From NCBI GenBank assembly GCA_030435675.1, contig CM059624.1:15958769-16022768 (forward strand): a stretch of DNA of 64,000 nt. Reading direction: 5' to 3'. Source of the stretch: Steinernema hermaphroditum (taxonomy: Eukaryota > Nematoda > Chromadorea > Rhabditida > Steinernematidae). Under the pieces are notes generated by a model. It had not been told where the DNA came from. It saw only the letters and a program-made list of their open reading frames with translations, and searched no databases. A program made the position numbers and the translations under genes. Below are positions 15,501-26,187 of this stretch, piece by piece. Numbering within the stretch: the stretch's first letter is position 1; each line of letters opens with the position of its first letter.

Positions 15501-16055
15501 TTTTTGGTTTTCTCAAATCCTCCTTTTCTGGGAAACATCAGTCTACACACCCTCACTCGAGTCGGACCTTAAGTATTCTTGTTTTTGTGTCCGACCATAT
15601 GTGACATTTCAGCTGGAGTGATTTTCATGATGTTCATGCTGGTCTCGGCGATATTCCTCCTCAACGCTTTTGTGATGATCGTGATGTACGAGTTCGAGAA
15701 AGTGCGTCGAGATCCGGAGTTGCAGAGTAACGACTACGAGATCCTCAGTCATGTGGCTAACAAGGTCGTTGAACAGCCATCACATTACTCACGATATCGA
15801 AATATTTAGACAAGGAAGGCGCTTGGAATGCTTGAACGTCACCATCTTCCAAGTCTTGGTCTTCCAGATGTGAACAAAGTGTCGAAGGCCTGCGATGATC
15901 TTCTTCAAAAGGTAGATGGATCGACATTGGATAAATAAACGTCGAAATTATAGGGTGCCAAGCTGCAATTTGTCGTCCACTACAGCAAGGCCGTCAGATA
16001 CGAACCGTACGTGCAACCGCACATCAATGGACGGCTTGGTTCTCTCATTCACTAG
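599..16055 (+). CDS. lov-1: LOV-1 / polycystin-1-like receptor-channel (multi-exon)
   Basis: In C. elegans LOV-1 acts with PKD-2 in cilia of male sensory neurons for mate sensing. More than 30 exons join in frame. Exons to about 3.7 kb encode Thr/Ser mucin tracts. About 3.75-5.9 kb is a Cys-containing REJ-like region. 7.0-10.9 kb is a long extracellular region. 11.22-11.84 kb holds the GPS with CHADHLTTFSV, cleavage expected between L and T. A membrane segment follows at about 11.87 kb, then a PLAT domain at 11.93-12.35 kb. 12.5-15.8 kb encodes further membrane helices, the polycystin extracellular domain (14.0-14.75 kb) and the pore region (15.2-15.75 kb). The last exon ends HINGRLGSLIH and TAG at 16053-16055. 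The 5' end is unresolved: an exon certainly begins at 779 (acceptor TTTGTTTCAG), and the ATG at 599 is only an upstream in-frame start. The domain order is diagnostic for the family; individual exon ends are approximate. Confidence 0.88.
1387..1908 (+). repeat. Thr/Ser mucin-coding low-complexity tract of lov-1
   Basis: Almost every codon is ACN or TCN with occasional GAG/CCG, giving runs such as TTTTEATTT. It is a coding tract, not a satellite. Two further exons of the same kind lie at 2400-2593 and about 3094-3690. The opposite strand shows spurious Val-rich frames. Confidence 0.85.
2680..2960. repeat. Degenerate inverted-repeat element in a lov-1 intron
   Basis: The stretch is built from repeated and inverted ACGGnT / GGCTnnnCGAACGG and CAACCGGTT-type motifs (for example GTTGACGG, ACCGTTCAACCGG, AACGGTTGA). 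This fits a non-autonomous palindromic element. Similar wording (ACGGCTAGCCGATCCG) recurs near 27190-27260. No terminal target duplication was identified. Confidence 0.4.
6178..6686 (+). mobile_element. Retroposed SINE-like copy with target duplication (copy 1)
   Basis: A 509-bp insertion sits in a lov-1 intron. It is bounded by perfect 14-bp direct repeats AGTCAATATTGAGT at 6164-6177 and 6687-6700, and its 3' end is A-rich after an AATAAA-like signal. This is the signature of LINE-machinery retroposition. Relatives lie on the minus strand at 56371-56842 and about 18440-18720. Copies 1 and 2 share a conserved translated block near the 3' end (RCPxKxAVYDRFD...RHPLFVY...RNAF), so the parent RNA may have been protein-coding. 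The frame here is interrupted upstream. Confidence 0.7.
6803..6900. mobile_element. Palindromic MITE-like element (copy 1)
   Basis: Imperfect inverted arms of about 30 bp: GCGGTGCGAAGAGAGCGCCG on the left is mirrored on the right by a sequence whose reverse complement reads GATGTGAAGAGAGCTCCG. The same core recurs at 22556-22676 and 24540-24665. There is no coding capacity. It lies in the same lov-1 intron as the retroposed copy. Confidence 0.55.
10989..11070 (+). tRNA. tRNA-Leu (AAG)
   Basis: An 82-nt cloverleaf. The acceptor stem GGCGAGA pairs with TCTCGTC (one G-U), with discriminator A. The anticodon stem CTGGT/ACCAG encloses loop TTAAGGC, giving anticodon AAG. A long variable arm and the T-arm GTGGG-TTCGAAT-CCCAC are as expected for class II tRNA-Leu. 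It lies within a lov-1 intron (about 10885-11218) in the same orientation. Confidence 0.95.
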
Positions 16056-16856
16056 GCGTCGATCGGGCATCTGGATTATGATTTTGTGAATTTATTAAGT
16101 AACTATTTGTTTATGGGGGTTGTATGCTATAAATAAGGTGAGCATATAGTTTGCTTGAGAGTTAAAAAAGGTCAAAAAACGTCAAGGTTGAATCGAGCTG
16201 GTTTGTATAAACGTGACTAGAGTATCGTTGAGATTGATTTTGGTCGTTCTTTTTTGAGGTTTGGACCATCCTGTCCGGGATTTCGACGGTTCCGCTCGCG
16301 ATCTTGCAGCTCAGTTCATTTTTAACGATTTATTGTAGTCAGATAAAAAAATGTGTGAGATTTTTACGACTGGGTCTCGCCACGCCATTTTTTTGCGCGC
16401 GCAACGCTAACGTCGCGTATGGTCTTCGATTTTTCAATGGGAAATCATGGATTTCGCAAATCATTTGGACACTTGAGAAGTGATGTTCTTTTTTGTCTCC
16501 GAATGCCGAGATATCAGAATTTAGATCCTGTTTTTAAGGTTTTCTTGAGAATGTTTTTCTGTGTAACTCGATCTCCACGGGCTCTCCGGCCAATGTGAGT
16601 TACCTGAATGAAAACAATGTTTATCATGAACATATAACAAGAGAAGTAGAAATTATCCATCAGAGCAATGAGGGGTCAGGGGTAGAGTTCCCGAAGGAGA
16701 CGGTCGTAATCCAGGCTGCGACTTTATGCCCATTTGTCGTTAGATGAAATACCAGCTTGGACCAGAACCAAACAACTTATTAACATTACGAAGAGTCAAC
16801 ATAGTGAAGAGAGTGAGTTAACTTTAAAAATAATGATGACCAAAAGGTCGATATTG
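16056..16856. other. Intergenic region between convergent lov-1 and srx genes
   Basis: This holds the 3' flank of lov-1 (an AATAA-like signal near 16128) and the 3' flank of the convergent srx gene. I see no gene here. Confidence 0.6.
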
Positions 16857-18153
16857 TCAAAAAGAGGTAACAGCATTGGGTGTACGGTGCTCATGCTGGC
16901 TGTGTGGTTTGTGGGTACTGGACATGGCACTAGAGTGAGTCTTTGGTCTGATGGATCGGAGTTCTTTGTTATACAGTATCACAATGAGCCTAAACAGTTG
17001 ATTCAGGGCTGGTCGCTCGTCGTGTTCTCACCCATCGGACATCTGTAGAAGAATCCAAGCAAAACTAGTGGAGGCAAATTTGAGCCACTTGTTCGTGATG
17101 TAATTGGAAATGTAGAAATAGAACGTGAGCTCGGTGATGACTATGGTCGCTTGGCTCAGAGCCTAAAATACGGTTAATGAATGGACCAAGGTCGCTGTAC
17201 AACCTGGAAAAAGAACTTGATTTCCCTCTTCCTACGCTTGCGGCCTTCGGTCATGTCTTCGACGCACTGAAATGTTACATTGATGAGAGAGTAAATTTAG
17301 GGCAATCACCTTTGAAATGCGTCTAATTTTCCACAAGGTGATCAGGTCAACGACCGTAATCAAGCCGATGAAGGACAAGCTGAGGTAGAGATCGAAGTAG
17401 AGTCCAACGTAAAGGGCACATTGAGTAGGTTTGAACTGAAACATCAAAGTGGGCATGTCGAATTGGAGAGTACAATCATCTGAAATGGAACCGATTAGAT
17501 CATGTGCCTAAAACATGCTCACCATGAAAGTACGGGAGAACCTGGCACACAGCAATGGTCCACACAATCCCAATGAGGGTACGTGTGGTTTTTTGATCAA
17601 AGATGTTGGAATACTTAAACGGAAAGAAGATGCTGCAGAATCGGTTCATCGTAGTCACCACGTGCGAGAAAAGATCAGCATTCCAAAACATGATGAGAAG
17701 TTGCCCACAGCGCGCTCCCCAATAAGTTGAGTGAAATGATGGATTTCTAAAACAACCATACGTTCTTTTGAGGGGATGATGGACCCTACATGATGGTGAT
17801 CGGCGCCACCAGAAGGGCAAACACCGCGGCGTTTCCACAGTTTGCCGCACACTGAGAGATACATATCTTTCCGAATGATTCTCCAAAAGTTTTGACGCGT
17901 TTCACTCCGTAAATAACGAAGATGTTGACGCACAATCCTGCGAAGCCACCCTGAAATGAGTGGGTGATTGCGGTATAAAATGAATATGTCCTTGACCACA
18001 TTTCTATTCTCGATTTTGGTCACAGAAATGCCCAGAAAGGCCTTGTTAAAAACTGAGGGCATGCCTGAGTAACTAATTGGAACTTACGATCATGAGGATG
18101 ACAGCACCGATAAAACGATCAGTATCGTTCTCAGCTGCCAAATCAGTAGACAT
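16857..18153 (-). CDS. Srx-family serpentine chemoreceptor 1
   Basis: A candidate seven-transmembrane chemosensory receptor of nematode class X. Seven exons join on the minus strand from ATG at 18153 (MSTDLAAENDTDRFIGAV) to TGA at 16857, giving about 320 residues. Family hallmarks are CISQCAANCGNA in TM2, then HSTYWGARCGQLL, NRFCSIFFPFKY after TM3, a D-type Cys exon (CTLQFD), a basic KRRKREIKFFFQ before TM6 and VILYNKELR at the C-terminal tail. The exon layout matches the srx genes at 22.9 and 28.2 kb, so they are paralogues from local duplication. No break was seen. The ligand is unknown. Confidence 0.85.
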
Positions 18154-18439
18154 GTCGATTTATCTGGAAGAACAATATGGAGAGTATAATGACTTCGTGT
18201 TTACGAACGAACATACGCGGCATATGAAAAGAGGCAAAATGTGTCCATTGAAATTGAATGTCCTATATTGTAGGGTTATGCTTTTTGGTCAATGAGATAC
18301 GAAATGGCACTAAGGTGTTAGAAAGCGGTGAAAGCGAAAATTGTGGTTTTCTTGTGATACGTTCCTAAGCATATGATCTTTGAGTAAACTGAGACAAAAA
18401 GTGCAAGTCTAGTACACATTGAATAACTATCCCCTTCCC

Positions 18440-18720
18440 CAGACTTTGACTTTATTTCACATTACGCCTTGCATGACACCGAAGACAAGCAAACAAAAAT
18501 GGTGACGGAATCTCGGGAACCTCCTTCTCGGGACGTTTGGCGATCAAAGGTGGCTTTGAAGCCTTCTTCGGCTGCTTGGTCCAGAAGATATGACGATGAT
18601 CATGTCCTCAGAGTGTCAGCGACTCCTGGACTGACTTCCCAGACCAACCAGACCCTCAGAGAGCAACCAAGGGACCGATCGTTCGTAACCGCGACACGAG
18701 TGAGACTGTCTAATCAAGAC
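18440..18720 (-). mobile_element. Retroposed SINE-like copy, internally deleted (copy 3)
   Basis: Read on the minus strand it begins GTCTCACTCGTGTCGCGG, continues CTCTCTGAGGGTCTGGTTGG as in the copies at 6.2 and 56.8 kb, and ends with the shared 3' terminus (CGGTGTCATGCAAGGCGTAA then AATAAAGTC). The middle is shorter than in copy 1. No convincing target duplication was seen. Confidence 0.5.
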
Positions 18721-19774
18721 AATCTTTTGCCTTGATTATGGCCAGATCGAGAAACCTTGGGACTCAGTCCGGAGCTATACTAACTTCCGGCACCGACGCA
18801 CTTAGCGTCGGTGCTATTGCAGCTGCTTCCCAATTCGATGAATTCTTCGAATAATTATTCTTTAATGAAATCTTGCACAAACGAAGTAATAAATGAGTGA
18901 ATGTAATTGGAAGTTAACTTTGATGTCGATCTTTGTACTCATCAGACAAAAACGTGACTAGGATCTGAGTACTATACCCATCATAATGCATGTACGGTAT
19001 CCATGGCAGTCGCCTGACGTAGATCCACGTTGACAGCTATGGTGTCCAGCACACAGAAATAAAGTGACTTAAAAACAAGATGAATGAATTAATTGTTTTT
19101 CACAAAATATTTATATTGACACGTGGTGGACGAGTAACGCATGTTCACAAGAAGGAAGAGGCGTGGTGTCTGATTAGACAATTGTCTTGCCATCATCAAC
19201 GATTATTCGAATTCAAGATACCGGAAATGACCACCTGATAGTGATATAATAGCTATTTACGTCGTCGCAAACGCGTGGTCGAAAAAATGAATGGTTCTGA
19301 AATGAGCGACAAACAGGAAGCTGTGTGAATTCGAGAAGAAATACCCATTAGAAGACAGGAAAACACGGAACTTTCAAGCAGAGCATCCGAATGCGTTTGC
19401 AGAACGATAATGCAAACCAAAACACTTGAGGATATTCTCGAACCTGTTTTTTAAGGGTCATCCTGAACGCACAGAATAAATTACAAGTTTAGTTTGCGAG
19501 TTTGCGAGTTTTCTTCTCGTATCTTCTCGGTTCGATCCTAACTCCTATGTTATTTGATTTACCATGCAAACCATTTGAGTCAAATACAAATAAGAAGTTT
19601 CTCATTTTAGAGAGATAAACGAAGATGCTTTCGATGAGGGTTCGATCATAACCAAACGAACCCTTTCCAATCTAACCGCATTGATTCCACAAAGGCTTGG
19701 TTCGTCTTATTTTCCTTTCTACCGTCCTTGTTATCACCAAATCGTCTCATGTTTGGGTCTCTCATATTTGGGTT
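18721..19774. other. Non-coding intergenic DNA
   Basis: No exon series, RNA gene or mobile element was recognised here. Reading frames are short and lack splice signals in a plausible arrangement. Confidence 0.5.
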
Positions 19775-19890
19775 TTTACGAGTTTATCTTCTCGTGTCAA
19801 AGAGACTTCAAGAAGGATGCACCGTTGATGCTGATCTTCTTCTGGCTTCGGCTGGAGACGATGTCTGATCAGAACGTCTTCTTCTAGTCC
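19775..19890. repeat. Dispersed repeat, copy a
   Basis: The stretch from GTTTATCTTCTCGTGTCAAAG to the motif CTTCGGCTGGAGACGATGTC also occurs, diverged, at about 29972-30120 (TTTATCTTCTCGTATCAAAG ... CTTCCGCTGGAGACGGCATC). The repeat has no evident coding capacity and its class is unknown. Confidence 0.45.
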
Positions 19891-19938
19891 GAGAATTAGA
19901 AAAGCATTAGAAATTACATAGACTAAGCAAAAAAAGGT

Positions 19939-20011
19939 TGCCCCGAGTGAGGATCGAACTCACGACCTTCAGATTATGAGACTGACGCGCTGCCTACTGC
20001 GCTATCGAGGC
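19939..20011 (-). tRNA. tRNA-Met (CAT), elongator type
   Basis: A 73-nt minus-strand cloverleaf. Acceptor GCCTCGA pairs with TCGGGGC, discriminator A. The anticodon loop is CTCATAA, giving CAT. The T-arm contains GTTCGATCC. Box A (TAGCGCAGTAGG) and box B (GTTCGATCC) are intact. Confidence 0.93.
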
Positions 20012-20268
20012 CTGATCTCTGCTGTCTTGCAGTCAAAAGAGAAAGTGTGCTCTATTGAATTGAACCAGTTCGCAAATTGCTTGTTATGCGACATCTTTTG
20101 TGGGAGATTAACTATTCAGAGGAGTTCTTATCATAGAAATATTCGCCCACTCGTATACATTCTATGCGGTATGTAGAAATGCGAAGATTATAAGAAGTAT
20201 GACTACGAGAAAGTTTGACTCAGCGTTTGGTCTTCTTGGAGGCGAGACACCATATATACCTGGAAAAA

Positions 20269-20756
20269 GAATCGGGCTTCTCGCCTTCGCCTTCTTATTC
20301 TATTGGGGATTATCCCTTTCCTATAGAACAGAACCACTTTACAGGCATTCTGAGGAAAATGATGCTTGTCACTTTTTCGAAGTGAATAACAGCTCACTGC
20401 CAAATACAGGAGTTTAGAATACGGTGGCAGACCATATGACCAATTCGAGTCTGTTCGTCGATTACGAGACACTTAAGCACTTCGATGCATTACATATATT
20501 TACTCTGGACACAATGACATTCACCATGCAAGAAATCTCAAAATGAATCGGGCTTCTCGCCTTCGCCTGCTTATTCTATTGGGGATTATCTCTTTCTAAT
20601 AGAACGGAGATGAAAAAGAACCACTTGCCACGCATTCTGAAAAAATGATGTTTGTCACTTCTCACTTTTTCGGAGTGAATAACAGCTCACGGCCAAATGC
20701 AGGAGTTTGGAATACGGTGGCAGACCATATGACCAATTCGACTGTGTTCGTCGATT
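20269..20756. repeat. Diverged ~200-bp tandem duplication, possible gene relic
   Basis: Unit A (20269-20463) and unit B (20545-20756) share GAATCGGGCTTCTCGCCTTC, ATTCTATTGGGGATTATC, GTGAATAACAGCTCAC and ACGGTGGCAGACCATATGAC. Each unit could once have encoded a type II membrane N terminus (RASRLRLLILLGII) followed by VWNTVADHMTNSTVF, but both carry stops or shifts. The parent family is not recognised. Confidence 0.45.
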
Positions 20757-21878
20757 CTTATGTTGACCTCTATATCTATAGAGGCTCTACCATACACATT
20801 TAACAGTAAAAACGATCTACCATATACAGGTCCGGCTCCTGCACCATTTATAAATAAACCTGGAACTCGCATTTCCCGGAAAGATTACGTATTAGTGTGC
20901 AAAAACGTAGTTTGAAAAAGTGAACCCAAATTGTGGTTATCGTTAATCATGCAACGCGTCTATTTTTACCGAACCGGCATCATAACTTGTTTTGTAAACA
21001 GGCCACTCCATCGGCGTTCCGTGTACGATTCTTTCAAATCCGTGGGAGATAGCGCCTTTTGTTTGGTTGTGAGGCACCTCAAAGTGAAGCGGCGTTCCAT
21101 CAACAGCGCTTAATGCTTTCTAAGCATTCGCCAATAGATCGCATTCATGTACGGTATTAGGGCTTCCTGTTATTTAGGCGCCGGGCGGGGAAAAGCGCGT
21201 CTATAAATGCGGTGTGTTGTGCTCTTGGGCTTCATTGTATAGTGTGCACATCTTCAGCCCGCTCCCAGGTTACGGTAGATCGAAGTGTCGGCAGAATGTG
21301 CGACAGCGGCAAGCAGTGTCAGGTAAGAAGAATTGAAAAAGGCTATTTTAGGGTTTATGATGGATCTGTTATTGTATAAAATGGGCCAAAACTTGGTCTC
21401 CATGCAGTGCTCTTTCACGTACCACAGAGCAGAGTACATGACACAGGTTTGACACATGTCAACATACAGAGAACACACACGCATTTTTTGACTTCATTTT
21501 AAGAAATGGCAACATGCAAGAGGGCTATATCAGAGATCGCTCACAAGCGTTGCGTGTGGGTGTAATGCAACTGGTAGCCGCTCCTGATGGAGATACGTTT
21601 TTATAGGATAGGTGATGTGTTGGGCGCATAACGGTTACGGTAATGTTCGATAAAGAACGCAGGCTCAAAAGTTGTCGTGCGAATGGGCGTAATCATAGGA
21701 ATGTATAGTAGCAATGAGGCTAAAAAATGATAGCGTCATCGCACTTCGACGTGGAACCAGACGCGGATCGATGTGATACACTATAATCACTATGAAACAT
21801 TTGAAAATTAACTGAAAAAGCCATAATGAAATTGGAGATTTGACCATAACATAGCTCACTGAGGCACATCGTTGATGT

Positions 21879-21908
21879 GCTTCCGTGGCGCAATCGGTTA
21901 GCGCGTTT

Positions 21909-21948
<40 letters not shown>

Positions 21949-21952
21949 AGCG
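21879..21952 (+). tRNA. tRNA-Asn (GTT)
   Basis: A 74-nt cloverleaf. Acceptor GCTTCCG pairs with CGGGAGC, discriminator G. The anticodon loop is CTGTTAA, giving GTT. The T-arm GGTGG-TTCAAGC-CCACC is intact. A T-run follows at 21957-21966, suitable as a Pol III terminator. Confidence 0.95.
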
Positions 21953-22555
21953 TATGTTTTTTTTTCCATAGACGTTTCTTGATTCTACACAGAAGAGTTA
22001 ACCAATAAACAATTTTTAAATTTTCCTTTCCCCTTGTTTCACTATGACCAAGCATGAATGATAGTCGCCTGAATGAGCCTTTGATCTCATGAAGATTTTT
22101 CGATATGAGCTCTACTTTGTAGCGGATTTGAAATGCGACAGAAGGTTGTGCGCTTTGTCTACCAATCAGAATCAAGCCTGACTGGACAGCGCTAAGCCAA
22201 AGCCAATGCCCCGCTGCTCAGTGCCATACTTTGTTCCGTGTGCAGGCGATGCCGAATCGCACGCGCCAAGCGTCCCTATACGTCAGCGCAAGATCCGTTA
22301 TTTCAGGTGGGCTTGCGGCCCCAGTTCTCGCACGCAACTTAAAACTACAAAACAACATATTTGCACAACTCAGCATTTCGTTCGGCACTTCGGAATTGCC
22401 CACTTTCCTCAAACGTCGAGTTGTTCTTTTGCGCTCTATGGAACCAGAGTTTCCAATACCGTATCCGTTCAAAACGTTTTAGCAAACAACTCTCGAAATG
22501 AATCCTGATTTAAGCGGCTTAGCTTTTGGATAATGCGCAAAAATGGGGAACATGA
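21953..22555. other. Non-coding intergenic DNA
   Basis: Apart from the T-run just after tRNA-Asn I see no exon chain, RNA gene or repeat boundary here. Confidence 0.5.
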
Positions 22556-22676
22556 TAGAGTTGAGAGCGGTGCGAAGAGAGCGCAGACGATGAGAGAGAA
22601 AATCGGATGCTCTGTCGTCCAATGCCCTTTGTCTCTCGGCGTCTGCGCTCCCTTCGCACCACTCCGGGCGAATGGT
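22556..22676. mobile_element. Palindromic MITE-like element (copy 2)
   Basis: Inverted arms of about 35 bp with few mismatches. GGTGCGAAGAGAGCGCAGAC on the left is mirrored by GTCTGCGCTCCCTTCGCACC on the right. It has the same family core as the copies at 6803 and 24540. Flanking GC-rich GAGCCGG/CCGGCTC motifs (22740-22765) may belong to a larger element. Confidence 0.6.
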
Positions 22677-22914
22677 CGGAGTTGTCCCTATCATATGTTA
22701 CTGGGCCCCGAAGCTGGCCCGCGTTGAAAAAACTCGACCGAGTCGTGGCGGGCCGGCTCCGGCTCAGTTGGCCTCTCTGGGCGCGTATTTATCAATGGTT
22801 GAAATCGCCATTCTTTGTTTGATGGTTAATAATCTTGCGCTCATGCAAATCTCCGACTCAATTTTCGACCGAAACCAACCATAACTTCGCGATGAGTATT
22901 TGGTTCTTTTCTAG

Positions 22915-24177
22915 ATGAACTACACATATTACATTCCCGAAGACACCAAAAACGATCTCTTCTTTGCCGCCAACATCATCTTGGTCGTAAGTCCCTTTTC
23001 ATCTCCTCACGGAACTGAATCACTGCGTCCTAGGGCGGCATAGCCAGTCTCGTCGTCAACGTGTTCGTGATCTATGGTCTTAAGAAAACGCAACTCCTCG
23101 GATGGTCTTTCGGTCCTCTCTGCATGTCGCAATGCATTGCAAACTGTGGAAATGCGATCACGTTTGGGATCTTGGTCTCGTTGATCTCCATCTTGTAGGT
23201 TCTTGTAGAAGCAAATGGTATATAGTAAGGTTATAGTGATCCGGCCTTCCACTCAACCTATTGGGGAGCTCGCTGTGGCCAACTCTTTATGCTTTTCTAC
23301 TACGGTAGCTTCTTCTCGCACTTCCTCAGCGCCACCAATCGACTCTTTTGCATCACCTATCCAATGCAGTACCCTACAGTCTTCAGTCGAGGACACACCA
23401 AGATCTGGATCGGCATCGCTTGGCTTCTGGCATGTGGACTTGCTGCTCCATTCTTCTACGGTAACCGTCGCTAACCATGTTCTTGTTATGTTAATGCACG
23501 TTGTGTAGACGAATGTACCGTCTTTTTCGACATCCACACCCTCAGCATCCAGTACCTCGTCACTGCCTGCACTCCATACGTGGCCGTCTACCTTGACTAT
23601 TACCTCAACATTGCTCTCATGTTAGTTCTGATCTTCGTGGATTTGGCGACGCTACACAAGATCAAAAGTCTCAGAAATGTAAGTTTGAAGCGGAAAGTAA
23701 AAGGGGAGTCGTCATTTCCACGTATTATCCAACAAAGCTTTCTACAAATGCTCTTGGTTTTAGACAGTCGGAGGAACGCTGGCATTCCGCAAGAAGCAGC
23801 ACCGCGACACTAGACTCTTCATGCAGGTTTGACCATGTACGAACGTTCGACCTATTAATGAGGGCCCTTTCAGACCGTCTTCCAAGCTCTTCTCATCATC
23901 ATCGAGCTGGCCCTTTTCTACATCGTCGCCGACTACTTCCAGAACAAATGGATGAAATTCGTCTTTACCACAATTCCACGGGTCTTCCTTCCAATGTTCG
24001 ATGGGTATCCTAAACAACCGCTTCTAAATTGCTCAGAAAGGAGCCGATTTTAGAGTAATCGTCATCCTCTTCAACAAAGATCTCCGTCCCTGGCTTCGGA
24101 AACAGGGTGAAACATACAACATCTTCCACACTACTGGCAGTCCCAGTTTTGTTGCTGACCCCAGAAGCATTGCATAG
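22915..24177 (+). CDS. Srx-family serpentine chemoreceptor 2
   Basis: Seven exons run from ATG at 22915 (MNYTYYIPEDTKND) to TAG at 24175-24177, about 320 residues. Hallmarks are CMSQCIANCGNA, HSTYWGARCGQLF, NRLFCITYPMQY, ECTVFFD and the tail VIVILFNKDLRPWL. Introns are short with canonical GT...TTTCAG or TTTTAG ends. A later segmental copy of its last two exons lies at 25432-25655. The family and frame are clear; small exon-edge errors are possible. The expected role is chemosensation in the neuronal membrane. Confidence 0.85.
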
Positions 24178-24539
24178 ATTGTGCAGAGCACAAGTCCCTT
24201 CTATCTTTTCCTTTAAAAGCAAAAAAAAAAAAAATAAAACCTTCTATTCCTGTCTATCTGCAACCCCTCTTCTGTCCATTCTTCACCCTAATCTTGAATT
24301 AATGGCATTCCCCATGTCCCATGATACGCAAGGTCCCTTTCCTAAAAATCACTTTTATAGAAAAAAAAAACAAACAGAACCTAAAAACATTCCCACAGAG
24401 ATTCCGATTCGCTGAAATTTCGCCATCCGAGCCGGAGTTGGCCGGTTCTGGTCCAGTTGGCTACCCGGATCGCATGAGTATTTCGCAATACGAACCGGCT
24501 CCTGGCCTGGCACCGAGCTAAACTGGGTAAATCACGACT

Positions 24540-24665
24540 ATTCGCCAAGAGCGATACGAACTGAGCGCAGACGACGAGAGACAACAAGAATGGGGTGACG
24601 GGGCACAGGACATCCGAGTTTCTCTCGTCGTCAGCGCTTTCTTCGCACCATTCCTTATGAATAGT
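24540..24665. mobile_element. Palindromic MITE-like element (copy 3)
   Basis: Inverted arms: GAGCGCAGACGACGAGAGAC on the left and TTTCTCTCGTCGTCAGCGCT on the right, whose outer end TTCGCACCATTCC matches the ends of copies 1 and 2. It is flanked at 24430-24520 by GAGCCGG/CCGGCTCC motifs, also seen beside copy 2. Confidence 0.5.
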
Positions 24666-25431
24666 CGAGTCGGGTGGGCGAGCAGTTGGCATCTCTTCAA
24701 TACTGGCAATCCATTCCTGATCTATTCATGTGTTCCTGATCTCAATATATTTTCTGGTCTCTTCATGTCAATCTCCTTGATCTCACGTATGTAATGTATG
24801 TTAAATAATCTTCTATCTAAGACAATCTTGCTCTTTTACCAAACAGTTAAGCATTCATAATCAGGTCGTGCGATCCTCTAGTGAAATATCTCTCAGATAC
24901 TAATTATAACCGCATTTAATTTTGAAACAGTTCAATTGTTTACGTTTGTCCACTTGTATCGGTTATGCCCCATTCGTAGTTGTCATCCTCCACCTCATAT
25001 AAGCTACCTTTCTTCTTGCTTCTTGATCGCAATCGCATCGACCTCAGATAACCTTCAACTGTTTTTGCATTGACCGTCCTCATAAATGTCCTCATTCAAC
25101 TTAAATGATCGCTCCAACCACACATCACAATCAGAATCTTCCGTCGCCCTTTTAAATCTGATTGTCACGTTTATGGATGTGAATAAAAGTTTGAGTGGGA
25201 CTACGAGGCGACGACGATGTTTTTCAATAGAAAAATACAGCTGCCCCTAAAGTACAATCTGAGGACAAAACATAATGACGCGAGCGTGCTGTGCCGCGGT
25301 TTTCACTCGTCCTCTGCACACATTTGAAACTCCTTGTCGGGGCAGGGAATCTGGAGGCTTATGCGTTTATTAATATTATCAGAGCGGATGAGGAGCGACC
25401 GCCAACGGCCATGAGCGCCAATTGCCCTTTT
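24666..25431. other. Non-coding DNA between srx 2 and its pseudogene copy
   Basis: AT-rich sequence with no exon series or RNA gene that I can support. Confidence 0.45.
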
Positions 25432-25655
25432 CAGATTGGGATCAGATTCATCTTGACCACAATTCCATGGGTCTTCCTTTCTATGATCGATTTCTATGGT
25501 ATCCTAAACAAACGCTTCTAAATTTCTCAGAAACGAACCGATTTTAGAGTAATCGTCATCTTCTTCAACAAAGAGCTCCGTCCCTGGCTGTAGAAACGGG
25601 ACGAAGCATACAACATCTTCCACGCTACCGGCAGTCCCTCCTTTCTTCCCCCACA
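25432..25655 (+). pseudogene. srx pseudogene fragment (copy of the last two exons of srx 2)
   Basis: The region repeats, with about 10-15% change, the TM7 exon (FILTTIPWVFLSMI), the intron and the final exon (VIVIFFNKELRPWL) of the srx gene at 22915-24177. The codon after RPWL is TAG where the parent has CGG, and no upstream exons were found nearby. It is therefore a dead partial duplication. A short open stretch (25662-25790, ending ADSKL and TGA) follows and is not recognised. Confidence 0.75.
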
Positions 25656-26187
25656 TTTAAGATCGCCAATATCGTCGGCAGATTTGGTCCGGCCCGGCGC
25701 GCGAACATCGCCGTAAACTTCCTGAAAGCTGTGGCCTTCAGCAAGGCCTGGAAAACCATCCCGTTGCTCCCGGCCGATTCAAAGCTTTGACATTCGTCTA
25801 CTGTGTGTCGTGCATGGCTACCCGCGCGCCTTACAGGCGTTTCATTCGGGGACTGAAAGGACTCTGTTCGAGGATATGAAAACTATTGAGAGGTTCGTCG
25901 AACCTCAATTTCGAATAAAATATTTGTTGTTTTGTATATGTTTCGATCATTTCGAGGGTTGTCGGTGTTGAGGTTGACATTGTCGCTGCTTGACTGCTCT
26001 TGCTTCTCACTTGATAGATCGTAGTTCGGTTCAATTTACATAAACATACTCTCTACCTCCTTCAATCCCAAGTGCGCAACATCACCGACAGCAGATTTAT
26101 GCCTTGCAAATCTACGATACGATACGATCCCACGTTCATTGAGAATCGCACGCCATAACATAGGCAAACTACCAAATAATGCCGATT
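25656..26187. other. Intergenic; short unassigned open stretch
   Basis: 25662-25790 encodes about 42 residues (FLKAVAFSKAWKTIPLLP) behind an AG acceptor-like site and may be an exon remnant. Nothing else is supportable. Confidence 0.3.
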
